The translations under genes were made by a program, and so were the position numbers. 64,000 nt of DNA from Trichosphaerium sp. ATCC 40318 (taxonomy: Eukaryota > Discosea > Flabellinia > Trichosidae): contig JALMLS010000441.1 in assembly GCA_038496445.1 (NCBI GenBank), positions 1 through 64,000 on the forward strand. The letters are read 5' to 3'. Shown here in pieces: positions 24,713 to 34,506 of this stretch. The notes below the pieces were generated by a model, which searched no databases, was not told the origin of the DNA, and saw only the letters and a program-made list of their open reading frames with translations. Positions within the stretch are counted from its first letter, which is position 1. Each line of letters opens with the position of its first letter.

Positions 24713-27700
24713 ATGTCTCGAAGTAGGAAGTACATGAAGGAGCCAGCGCTGTCGTACGAAAAGTGTTAAAAAGTAGGATTCTAACAATAAAAGTTTGGCT
24801 GGACGGTATGAACCGGCTGCCTTGGCCAATATCTCGTGGGAAACGCGTGCTATACATGGCGAGTCACCAGTTAAAGTATGATTTTGTTTAAAATTGACAA
24901 TTTAATCTACAAACCGTCTGAGTGCCATAAATTGATAAAAACCAGGCGTGTGACCGACTTACAAAAAACTTTATCACAATTAAACCGTTTGTTCTTACTT
25001 TACGTATTTAGTGGGGCTCTGGTGCTGTAGAGTACAAGGGAAAACTCTACGTATTCTCTGGGACAAAACGGCAGACAACAGACCTAGAACCGTTCCTTTT
25101 TGACTTGAAAACGTCAAAATGGTCTAGCGTGAGGGTTAAGAGCTCTAGAAGGGCTGCTAAAAGAGATTGCGTACCTTGCCACAGATGGGGCATGTCAATC
25201 GCGCTCTTACAAGGGAAGTATGCAGTAGGGTACGTGAAGAAATAATATACGTGCACAGCTGATTTCTTTTTTTTTTTTTTTGAAGACATGGAGGGTTCAA
25301 CAGCAAGTGCAATTTCTGCGATTTATTCGCGTTTGATCTGTCCTCTCACACGTGGTTACCTATTCTCATTGATAGCGCATTACCTTGTCTTCATTTTAGA
25401 GCGTTCCATAGCGCTGTGTCATATAATGATAAGGTAACAATGAGACAACAATTTATGTTTTGAATTAATTAAAAGAACTTATAATTTATTTATTATAGAT
25501 GTACGCTTTTGGAGGCATGTTCTGTAATGGTGGTCCTTACGATTACTACAACGATTTGGTAGAATTCTCATTAGAAATTACAAATGATGGAAGTGCATGT
25601 ATTACATGGAGAGTGGTAGAGACTAATGGAACTCCACCTGCACCTCGGTAAACCTTTTTTTTTTTATAATTTAGGCTTTCGCTTTGTTTTCGATTTGTTC
25701 CCTTTACTCTAACTCTCAAACCCTATTTAGTTCACAACATTCTTCTGTTGTCGTGGGGGATAAACTATACATCATTGGTGGTTATGACGGATATCATATA
25801 TTCAATGGTGAGTAGGGTTTCTTGAATCTTTTTTTTGTATGAACGTGCAATTTTAAATGATTATGCTTAGATGTGTGGTGTTTGGATTTAAAGTCATTGT
25901 TGTGGAGGAATATATCAAAAACCAGTATATTAAGACGACAAGATCTTATACCAAAAAACTTTAGGTGAGTGTCTGTGAGAGCTTGTCACAAAAATATAAT
26001 TTTTGATGTTGACATTCTTTTCTTTATTAGGATAAGCAATTGCTTCAGGCCTTTCTGTTTGGCTGCTAGCACTTTGTTTATGATAAACTTAGAAGCAAAT
26101 CTTTGTAGTTACCATATTCCATCTAATACATGGAGAACATACTCATTACCAGTCGACGATCCTATGCAGTACGTCTATTGACTTCAAAAGAAAATCGCAT
26201 CACAACAAATCATGACAACAAATTCTTATTATTTTCTTAAAGGTGCATACTGGCTATAGTTGATGATACATTACATGTTAATAGTCACAATACACATTAT
26301 ACACTCCAACTTAAAAATATATCGTTTATCAAAACCGATAATAGCCCAGAAACACCAAGTACGTCGTTTTTGTTTCAAAAAAAACCAAAAAAAAAAAAAA
26401 ACTTAAACAATGTGGGTTCGTGTTCATGTAATTGTATTAGGAGGTAGCCCATCGATGGGACCTAGAATTATGGTAAAATGTAGTCTAAGAAGTGGTAAAA
26501 AGGAAACACGTGCGATAATGTTCGAGTATAAGAATGATCTTGCTAGCCTTCAAGAAGCGCTTGCATTAAAGTTTGGTAAACCTTTGCATTCTTTCAATTA
26601 TAAACATGACGATGATTGGATAAACCTGGATGATGATAATGGTAAGTGCGCAACGTACTAACACGATATTCTAACACATGATATTATTTTATAGACCTAG
26701 CATTGGCCATAGACGTATGCGGAAAGAGCTTAACAGTTAGTGCTCTGCCAACGCAACAAAACAATAAACCGAAACAACAAAACCAAGGCCGTATCAATGT
26801 AAAGAGTATATATACAGAGCTTGATGATAAGTGCAAGATCCCTTGCAAAGAGATAGAACTTGGAGAATGTATAGGCTCAGTAAGTTTAATTTACTTTTTT
26901 TTTTTGAAATTTTTTTGTTTTTTTTTGAAGGTGTGGTTGTTAATTGGTTTGTTTTTCTTGTCTTTAGGGATTTTTTGGTAAAGTCTATAGATCAAACTGG
27001 AGGGGTCTTCGAGTTGCTTGTAAATCTATTGATAGACTTGAGCACAAGAGCAAGAGTTCAGAAGAGATGTTTGCTGCTGAAATACGCAATATTTGTAAAT
27101 TGCGTCATCCTAATATTGTTCTCTTTATTGGCGCCAGCATGGATACTGATACAAAGTACATACTATTTGAGGTAAGAAAATAGGGTAGAGGCAATGCCTT
27201 CAAAAAGGAAACAAAAAAGTTGATTATCAACACGTGACTTTGACATTTTTTGTTTCATGAAATCCAACTTTTTTTTCCCCTTTCCACATAAATATCTTTC
27301 GTTTTATTTCGCAGTTTTTCAACGAACGAGCTTTGATTTTTTGATTTTTGATTTTGTTGCCTAGTTCTGTGAGGGAGGATCTTTACGAGAATATTTACGT
27401 TCTATTGATACACCACCTTCTCAAGAGAAGATAGCTGGATACGCTTTTGATATTGCTCTGGCACTAAACTATTTGCATCACTGTAAAGTTTTACATCGCG
27501 ACTTAAATTCAGGGAATGTATTGGTACATCCTTTCTCCTTTTTATACATCCTGTAAATCTCTTGTGCTAAGTATATTGTTATAGTTGACTAGATTTTGCG
27601 CCAAGGTCGCCGATTTCGGATTGAGTAAAGTCCTTGGTACGTTTAAAAACAAAACTCAGTTTTTTTTTCAACTTTTTTTTTATTACTTCTAAAACTGTTT

Positions 27701-28305
27701 GTACTAGATCCTGATCAACGATATGCACAAAGTGGAGTATCTGGAGCAATGGGTACGTTGGAAAAGATTTATTATTCATTAGAAAGGAGGTGTAACTGAG
27801 ACTTTTGCTTTTTTTTAGCGTACATGGCGCCAGAGGTCATTAAAAAGGATTCCTATGGAGTCAAGGCTGATGTTTACTCTTATGGATTGTTGGTCCAAGA
27901 GATGCATACATTGCAAACACCTTGGTTTGGCATGACTATTCATCAGCTTGTTATGGCTTTGGAGAGAAAGGAGAGGCCAAAAGTATCAACGTATGCGACA
28001 AATGTTGTTGCAAAGTTGATTACAGACTGCTGGGCTGAGGACCCTAAGGATAGACCTTCTTTTAAGAGTGTTGTTGATACACTTAAACCTTTTGTTACTA
28101 TTCCTAATGGCGCACATAACCAAGAAGGTGCACTTGAGTATGATGAAGAGATTTTAGATGGTAAGCTTTTTTTTTTTTTTTTTGCGCAGAAGTTTTTATT
28201 AAATCTCTTTGCTTGCTTGCTAGTAACTTATGTTTTTTGCTCCTAGAAATGGATACAAGTATTGGTGGGTATATTAAAAAATCTGAATTTGAAGACTTGA
28301 GTTAA
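24713..28305 (+). CDS. Kelch-repeat, PB1 and TKL-type protein kinase fusion
   Basis: The start is MSRSRKYMKEPALSYE at 24713, with a candidate 31-nt intron at 24763-24793. Kelch blades follow: WGSGAVEYKGKLYVFSG, FDLKTSKWSSV, MYAFGGMFCNGGPYDYY, HSSVVVGDKLYIIGGYDGY and VWCLDLKSLLWRN. A PB1-like domain lies at 26460-26720 (IMVKCSLRSGKKETRA, DDDWINLDDDNDLALAIDV, an acidic OPCA-like end). The kinase starts at IELGECIGSGFFGKVYRSNW with VACKSI (Lys), then NIVLFIGASM, HRDLNSGNVL, VADFGLSKVL, YMAPEVIKK, DVYSYGLLVQE and DRPSFKSV. All catalytic residues are present; HPNIVLFIGA places it in the tyrosine-kinase-like group. It ends SEFEDLS at 28303-28305. Kelch probably recognises a partner, PB1 oligomerises or recruits (inference). 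Confidence 0.88.
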
Positions 28306-29340
28306 TGCCACGTGATAAAATAATCCATTTGTAAAAGTAGTGTATGAACCAAAAAAAAAAAGTTGTATTTGAACCAGAATCTTGTTTTCGTTCACGGTTG
28401 TGATTTGTCAGTTTATATTTGAAACAATTCACCAGACTAAAATTCTACTCCGTGTAAGTCTTGGGACGTATAGGTTCGGAATGAGACGATTCCGGGATTC
28501 TAGAAATGGTCTGACTTTTTGACAATATCAGCCAATCGTGGACCGGAAAAAATATTCCTGAACCGTATGCGTCTCCTCGGATATTTATCGGTGCCTAATG
28601 AAAACTTTAGTACTAATACCAGTAATAAATTATCGCTGTCTAAGGTGTTTTTAACCGAAGAAAAGATGTGCATTTATAGCGTGCAACAAGAAACGAGATT
28701 GGATCTGTGGATTTTTTTTTTCTTTCGAAGGTCATGGAAATTCGTCGTGGAGGGGAACGCTGAAAACGCCGAATAGGTCTCGGAAAACAACACGCAAACG
28801 TATGTAAATGCGATACAGATAAATAAAGGCAGTTTTGGTTAAAAAAAAACGGTTGGATTTTTGATACTATTTCTATTTATATTCAATACGCGTGGACGCA
28901 ATAAAATACAGTGACGGCTCTTTTAAGAGCGTATTAGGTTCAACGAGTAATTATTTGTACACTTTCAACAACGAAAAGGCGCCCCAAAGCACAGAAACAA
29001 CAAACCAATAATCGTGTTGGAGGTTTTTTTTTCAAACCGACAACCTCAGCACACAACGGGTATGTAGATAGCTACGATAGTTACAACGGTGTTCTAGGTG
29101 CCTTGAAAACTGAATATTTTCGCTATAGACCTCCAGTCTTACAACCGTGTAGCCTAATATAGCATAAAAGAAGAAAGCACTTTGAGGCACCAATCCAAAA
29201 AAACTAAAATTCTGCCAAAAAAGGCAGGTACAAAGAATTTTTGTGTGGTGTGCCCTAGAAGTCGCTTCTCTTATCCCTGTTGTCAGGTCTTCTATCACGT
29301 AACCCCTATGAAAAATGCGTTAAAAACATAGCATAGGCAG
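28306..29340. other. Intergenic region downstream of the Kelch-kinase gene
   Basis: A CACGTG at 28309-28314 follows the stop immediately. Open frames at 28519-28776 and, on the minus strand, 29032-29298 have no support from motifs or splicing. Nothing else is seen. Confidence 0.35.
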
Positions 29341-29611
29341 TGTTAATCGATCTGCAGCTTGAAAGATGTGATGATGTAACTACATCATGCATTGTCGAAT
29401 ACTTCTATTCTGTACACCACAGCTGCTTACTGCAGTATGGTGAACAAATGGTTCAAATTTGACGTTGCAGGACCACCAACCTGCAGAGACTACATTCAAT
29501 GCATTTAGCCTCCTTGGGAACAAGACATGTCTTAAGTACCTTGGTGGGGATGAGCACACTGTACTCTACACACTTTACCACAACCAAATATTTGGTTGTG
29601 TTGTAACTGTT

Positions 29612-29660
29612 CTCTTCTATCATTATAACACCCATAGCAGGTGTAGAAATGTTAATCGAG
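29612..29660 (+). ncRNA. Hairpin family member 1
   Basis: 5' arm CTCTTCTATCATTATAACACC, shown here from its first 20 bases as CTCTTCTATCATTATAACAC. The 3' arm is GGTGTAGAAATGTTAATCGAG, whose core is GTGTAGAAATGTTAATCGAG. The stem forms in the order CTC/GAG, internal loop, lower helix, ATA/AGA internal loop, CACC/GGTG. It has one mismatch (T-T) in the lower helix compared with the other members. Confidence 0.6.
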
Positions 29661-29852
29661 TTCTGGGTTACAGACATAGTACCCTAACAGGTGCATGCCA
29701 TCAGTTGCCTCAACATCTTTTGTGATGTAGGGGTGCTACAACTTTTACCCACAAGGAACGGCACTTGTCCAAGTACTTATGGAGGAAAGACACCAATGTG
29801 TCAAGAGTGATGCCCTTAGTAGGCAACATTTGAAAGCACCAATGCTCTTGTT

Positions 29853-29911
29853 CTCTTCTAGCATTATAACACACATCCCAAAAAAGGAAAAGTGTAGAAA
29901 TGCTAATCGAG
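29853..29911 (+). ncRNA. Hairpin family member 2
   Basis: The lower helix is TAGCATT pairing with AATGCTA, the outer clamp CTC with GAG, and the upper stem ACAC with GTGT. It has the longest apical loop of the family, A-rich. It keeps the same TTC/ATC and ATA/AGA internal loops. Confidence 0.6.
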
Positions 29912-30025
29912 TTCTGAGCAATGTTACACCAATGTGCAAGTCACATGGTTAACATTACACAAGGTATGTGTTAAAGTCCTTAATGGGCTACAACAAACCA
30001 TATGAACATATAACTGACCTTTGTT

Positions 30026-30074
30026 CTCTTCTAACATTATAACACCCATAGCAGGTGTAGAAATGTTAATCGAG
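30026..30074 (+). ncRNA. Hairpin family member 3
   Basis: The lower helix is TAACATT pairing with AATGTTA, so the G-C pair of members 2 and 4 is replaced by A-T: a compensatory change. The clamp CTC/GAG and upper stem ACACC/GGTGT are kept. Confidence 0.62.
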
Positions 30075-30113
30075 TTCTGGAGCTAATACACAGTGTGCGC
30101 TAACTTGGATCAC

Positions 30114-30165
30114 TTCTTCTAGCATTATAACACTTCTTCAAGGAGGTGTAGAAATGCTAATCGGG
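30114..30165 (+). ncRNA. Hairpin family member 4
   Basis: The lower helix is TAGCATT with AATGCTA. The clamp is TTC with GGG, which pairs through G-T wobbles. The upper stem is CACTTC with GAGGTG around a 6-nt loop. Confidence 0.6.
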
Positions 30166-30252
30166 TGCTAAGCCAGGTATGCATTTACACAAGGTATGTA
30201 TTGAAGTCCTCAGTGGGCAACAACTAAACTACCTGTGTATGAAAGTTATTAT

Positions 30253-30306
30253 CTCTTCTAGTATTATAACACTTCCCATCAAGGAGGTGTAGAAATACTA
30301 ATCGAG
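30253..30306 (+). ncRNA. Hairpin family member 5
   Basis: The lower helix is TAGTATT with AATACTA, a second compensatory change (C-G to T-A) relative to members 2 and 4. The clamp is CTC/GAG and the upper stem CACTTCC with GGAGGTG. Confidence 0.62.
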
Positions 30307-30919
30307 ATATTGTAACACATCATTACAGTCCTTAGCATGTACAAATGTAACATGCCTGGGTGGATGAAAGGAATCAATGATTCCAACTAAGTAATTCAAG
30401 AAACTGTATGACACGTCTAGGGAACACCTAAAGGAAAGACAAGTTCTAGTACTTGGGTGGGTAACAGATGTGATGCATTGACTCAATTGACGGAAAGGCA
30501 CTCAAGCCAAGTACATCAACATGAGCATGCAAGTGTTACAGCTTCAACCTCGACAAGGAAAGGGACCAGCCGAGTACTTGAGAGGAAAGGTAATTCATAC
30601 GCTGTGTAACACATCTAGGTAACACCTAAAGGAAAGACGAGTTCTAGTACTTGGGTAATAGATGTGGCTGGTCTGAATGGCAATGGCAGATTAAAGGAAA
30701 AGGCAGTCAACCCAAGTACGTTTAGGTAGTGGTACACCTTCTAACTCATCTAGCAAAACAAGACGGAAATGGTTGGGCATTACAAAAGGTATGTAGTGAA
30801 GCCCTTATGGATGTATGACTAACCTTTATTTTATACCATAGTAGCGCACTAAAGGATGGGAGGATCACACTTGGACAAAGGTACAGCCCGTACTGCTTAC
30901 TGGCGTTTAGGTCAAATAC

Positions 30920-31400
30920 AAGATGTAGGGGTTCAATGAGGAGGTACAAGTTCATTTGCTAACTAGCTGCGCTATACACACTAATGATGAAGGTGTGTAT
31001 AGCCAATTGATCCAGGGAATGCAGTTTTAGGTACTAGCACGCAAGATGTCGGTGTTCAATGAGGAGGTGCAAGTTCATTTGCTAACTAACTGCGCTATAC
31101 ACACTATTGATGAAGGTGTGTATAGCTAATTGATCCAGGGATATGCAGTTTTAGGTACTAGCACACAAGATGTCGGAGTTAGTTCATTTGCTAACTTAGC
31201 TGCGCTATACACACTATTGATGAAGGTGTGTATAGCTAATTGATCCAGGGATATGCAGTTTTAGGTACTAGCACACAAGATGTAGGGGTTCAATGAGGAG
31301 GTGCAAGTTCATTTGCTAACTAACTGCGCTATACACACTAATGATGAAGGTGTGTATAGCCAATTGATCCAGGGTTATGCAGTTTTAGGTGCTCATCTTG
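30920..31400 (+). repeat. Tandem array of about 123-bp units, each with an 11-bp perfect hairpin
   Basis: Units begin with AAGATGT at 30920, 31043, 31167 and 31277. The first two are 123 and 124 bp; the third is 110 bp and lacks a 14-bp block containing CAATGAGGAGG; the fourth is incomplete. Every unit carries GCTATACACAC, an 11-nt loop containing TGATGAAG, and GTGTGTATAGC, forming an 11-bp stem. Units are nearly identical, so the array is young or homogenised. Loop variation (TAATG or TATTG) is shared between units 1 and 4 versus 2 and 3. Confidence 0.85.
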
Positions 31401-32260
31401 TGAGCAGATGTAGATGTCAGGTGGTTCTATTATTGGCATTAACTATAAACATGAGGGTAAGTTGTGGTGTAATTGATGGTAACTTCTGTGCAGGTTGGCT
31501 AAGAGATGTTGGCAAAGGGATACAGATTTGGGTGCAAGTGGTGGCTTAGCATAAGTACGTGTTTATTGGATGTTTAAAAGTGTATTTACTAACTGTTCTA
31601 CCTTCGCAACTTGGCTTACAATAGGTAGGTACAAGGTGGGGTATAGATTCATAGGATGGTGCGTTAGGCAGGATTCACAGGATGGATGGCTATTGGGATT
31701 GTTACACCTACTGCTCATTATACGACTGTGGTGGTATCTGGACTGTAGTCTGTTCTTCATCCTCTTAGCACATGCCAGCTGGGTCAGTTTTCACTGGTTG
31801 ACCGAGTTTAACACGTGTTGAGATGACAAAGGAACAGATTACAGGGCAGTAGGTGTAACTCACAATAGGGTAGGTACAATGGGATGTGGATGCACAGGAT
31901 GGGTGCAGTAGATGTAATCATTAGGTAGGTTTCACAGGTTGGCTTTGGGCGATAAGGGACGATGGCTTGCAGAACGGTACATATGTAGTGTCCTTTAATA
32001 ACTTACTTTCTATTCTATATGTAGGGTTTCGCTGGTTCACACAAGGGGGTTGTTGTAATTAATAAAATCCTTTTTCTTCTTTTAATTAACATTTCACAAG
32101 TTTTCCTTTTTTTTTCTTTTCTTTCATTAGCATGCTTACCGCAGGGACAGGCAATGTAAAGCAACTTTAAGGGCGGCATAACTAAATCAAACAAAAAACC
32201 TAAAAGTTGCTTCTTGCTATTGCATTCTGAGACTAAATACATCTATGGGCCAGTTTCAAG

Positions 32261-33302
32261 GCCAATCCTTGTATACTTTTTTTTTACATCTCCTAGATGA
32301 CTTTATGCATCAAAAAAGTAGAGCACCACTTCGCTATCACGTGATATTAAAACAGTTTCTAGATTTAACATAGTTACATGCTACTAGTGTCTGGGAATGA
32401 AGAAGTGAATTTGGTGCCAGGAGGTTGCTTGCTAATCGGCATTGCCTATTGCTGAATTAACCAAACAAACTAGTATCTTCAGCCTATTGAAGTTGTATTG
32501 CTCCACATTTCTATGTTCAGTACATTGATAAACTGCTTGAAGTTTATGATTATATTTCACATTTAGTTCACCTTTTTGTGTACTTTATTACCAACACTTC
32601 AACTCTTGAACACTATTTCCGGAATTGTTGAAGTGAGATTTGATAACTACTGCTTTGATTGTCATGTTCAAAATAGTTTTTGAAGTGTAAGATGGTTACA
32701 AGGTGACACAAAGATTTCTTTTAACCAGTAATAGCAAAATCAAATTTCGTGCTTTTCTCGAAACTCTCAAGAAAGCGATGCTGCCCAAATGTTTTTGATT
32801 TTCCTGGTATTGATAAGGACAATTTCTTTCCCTCAAGTCCAAAAAGGATAAACAATTGTCAAGTCAAGTTAACGCTTCAGTTTTTTTTTTTCTTTTCTCA
32901 AAATGGAAACCCACAACAGACTTATTGTTCCATTTTTTTTCAAAATTGTAGTACGGTCTCATTGCACATGTATTTTTTTTGTTGAGTAAGGAACAGTTAC
33001 AGATTTATGTCGTTAACTTGACATGACTTGACAATAGTACTTCTAACAAAACATGAGGTTTGGAAATGGATTGTTAAATAAGTAATAATCTGGGTCACAA
33101 CTCCAAAGTTGAAAGTCAGTTTTCTAAGAGCTTTTGTGTTGATAACAACCCTGACTTTGGAGGTTACAAAAAGCATTTAACCTAAATTCGGTCGTTGGCA
33201 TTCCAAGCTAATTTGGCACAGCGCATTCACTTAACGGAAGTGCAATTTGTGGCAATTAAACGTAGCTTATAGACAATACTGTCCACATAGAGTACACCAA
33301 GC
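32261..33302. other. Intergenic region containing a ROCO-PARP-like fragment
   Basis: No intact gene is seen. A short stretch near 32370-32425 resembles part of the ROCO-PARP gene (separate entry). The rest is AT-rich, with a CACGTG palindrome at 32338-32343. Confidence 0.35.
32370..32425 (+). pseudogene. Short relic similar to the PARP region of the ROCO gene
   Basis: The bases around TCTGGGAATGAAGAAGTGAA closely match TCTGGGAATGAACAAGTGAA near 7001 in the ROCO-PARP gene, and the similarity appears to run for about 50 bases (SGNEEVNLVPG versus SGNEQVNLLPG). No flanking exons of that gene could be followed. It is probably a remnant of another copy. Confidence 0.4.
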
Positions 33303-33638
33303 ATGCTAATATACATAAAACAGCCAACACAAACCGGGTTTGTAACTTTGGAGGTAGAGCATACGACGACCTTAGATATGCTAAAAGATATGATTTTAAA
33401 CAAAACTGGTGCGTATTAAACGATAATTAGGCACATTACGCCTCTAACGCTTTAAATAGGTATTGAAAAGGACATTCAGCGCTTGATAATGGCTGGGAAG
33501 GTCTTAGGAAACGACTCTTCGACTCTACGGGATTATAACATAAACGGAGAACAAGTCCTTCATTTACTAACTTCAGATGAACTTAACAAATCGGTACATA
33601 AAATACCTGTCTATGATCCTGCAGCTGTGCGTAACTAA
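33303..33638 (+). CDS. Small ubiquitin-like protein without a C-terminal diglycine
   Basis: Two exons (33303-33408 and 33460-33638, 51-nt phase-1 intron) encode 94 residues. MLIYIKQPTQTGFVTLEVEH forms the first beta hairpin. TTLDMLKDMILNKTGIEKDI is the helix. QRLIMAGKVLGN and STLRDYNINGEQVLHLL match ubiquitin positions 40-70 closely. After the fold comes a short tail, TSDELNKSVHKIPVYDP, ending in AAVRN. There is no Gly-Gly, so it is unlikely to be conjugated; it may instead be an adaptor or a decayed ubiquitin-domain protein. The total coding length is an exact multiple of three, which supports the splice. Confidence 0.85.
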
Positions 33639-33991
33639 GAGCTGTGTGTGTAAATCGAACGCTCGTTTAATTTACTGTAAAGACAACTACTTGTGACACA
33701 ACGTTCATGAACGCCAATAAAATTGTAACTCCGTATTTGTTTTTATATCGTTTGTACACTTGCAAGCGGTTGTAGGTTTCTAGAGGCAAACTGCATGTTG
33801 TAATACTGTAGGCTCAAGATGTTCTTACACCTTAGAGTATTTTTAAGTTGTAAGTATTAAGCTTGTAGTGGCCCGGCTATCATTGCTTGAAAGCCCATTC
33901 ACCTCCTTGAGTATCCATGTAAGTTGCATTGTTCTCTAATTTTATGTCAATAGTTCACGTATTCACCAAATCGAACTAAACACAATATTTA

Positions 33992-34097
33992 TTGTTTGAA
34001 ATCGTATCTTTAGGATGACGGTTTTCAATCATATTCAACTGGTTTTTTATTTGAAATCGTGTACCTTAAGGGTGCCAGTTTCAAACATATTCAATCA
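33992..34097 (+). repeat. Imperfect tandem duplication of about 58 bp
   Basis: TTTGAAATCGTATCTTTAGG near 33993 is repeated as TTTGAAATCGTGTACCTTAA near 34051, and both units end in CATATTCAA. No function is evident. Confidence 0.6.
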
Positions 34098-34180
34098 TTT
34101 ATCGTTTATCGTTTGATAATTTCACTTGAAAAAAACAATTAAAGTAGATTGTTTTTTTTTGTGTATTTCCTTTCTACTTT

Positions 34181-34390
34181 GGATTTGCTGAAATAACGCT
34201 ATTTTATTGTAACATAGCCGCTCCAGATTAGTATCACACGTGATTTTCTGTTGGAATGCTCAAGTGAAGAAATCCACAACGATACGCTAATGGTATAGCT
34301 ATAGAGTTGCAAAAGGCTAACTATGTTCACAAGCTGTCCCAAAAAATCAGGAGTAGCGTTAACACAAAATAGTGTTATTTCATGTCAAAT
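34181..34390 (+). mobile_element. MITE-like element, left copy
   Basis: The ends read GCTGAAATAACGCTATTTT and AAAATAGTGTTATTTCATG, forming imperfect terminal inverted repeats. Internal blocks (GCTAATGGTATAGCT, AGAGTTGCA, AAAAATCAGG then TAGCGTTA) match the copy at 35945-36182 in the same order and direction. No coding capacity. This copy has diverged more at its ends than the right-hand one. Confidence 0.75.
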
Positions 34391-34506
34391 CCTCCTAGCC
34401 GAATTATCTTTCGGGGGAGAAGAAAAGGAGGGCATAGTATATAGTGAAGTTTACCATCAACCCACATGCTTTGTATCTTAGTTGCCCATCTATATATACC
34501 ACTCTT

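Larger units (their letters stand above)
29340..32260. repeat. Gene-poor region rich in hairpins and tandem repeats
   Basis: About 2.9 kb contain no credible protein gene. The region holds five members of a hairpin family (listed separately), a near-perfect 22-bp palindrome at 29579-29600 and a 123-bp tandem array at 30920-31400. It also has duplicated blocks built around AACACCTAAAGGAAAGAC (near 30424 and 30619) and scattered CAAGTACTT-type motifs (29747, 30455, 30567, 30645). The density of self-complementary units suggests one or more structured non-coding RNAs. Confidence 0.6.

Noticed and set aside
28519-28776. 85-codon plus-strand frame
   Set aside because: No family resemblance and ends in T-rich sequence typical of non-coding DNA here.
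30920-31400. CRISPR array
   Set aside because: Repeats are about 123 bp with no unique spacers; the genome is eukaryotic.
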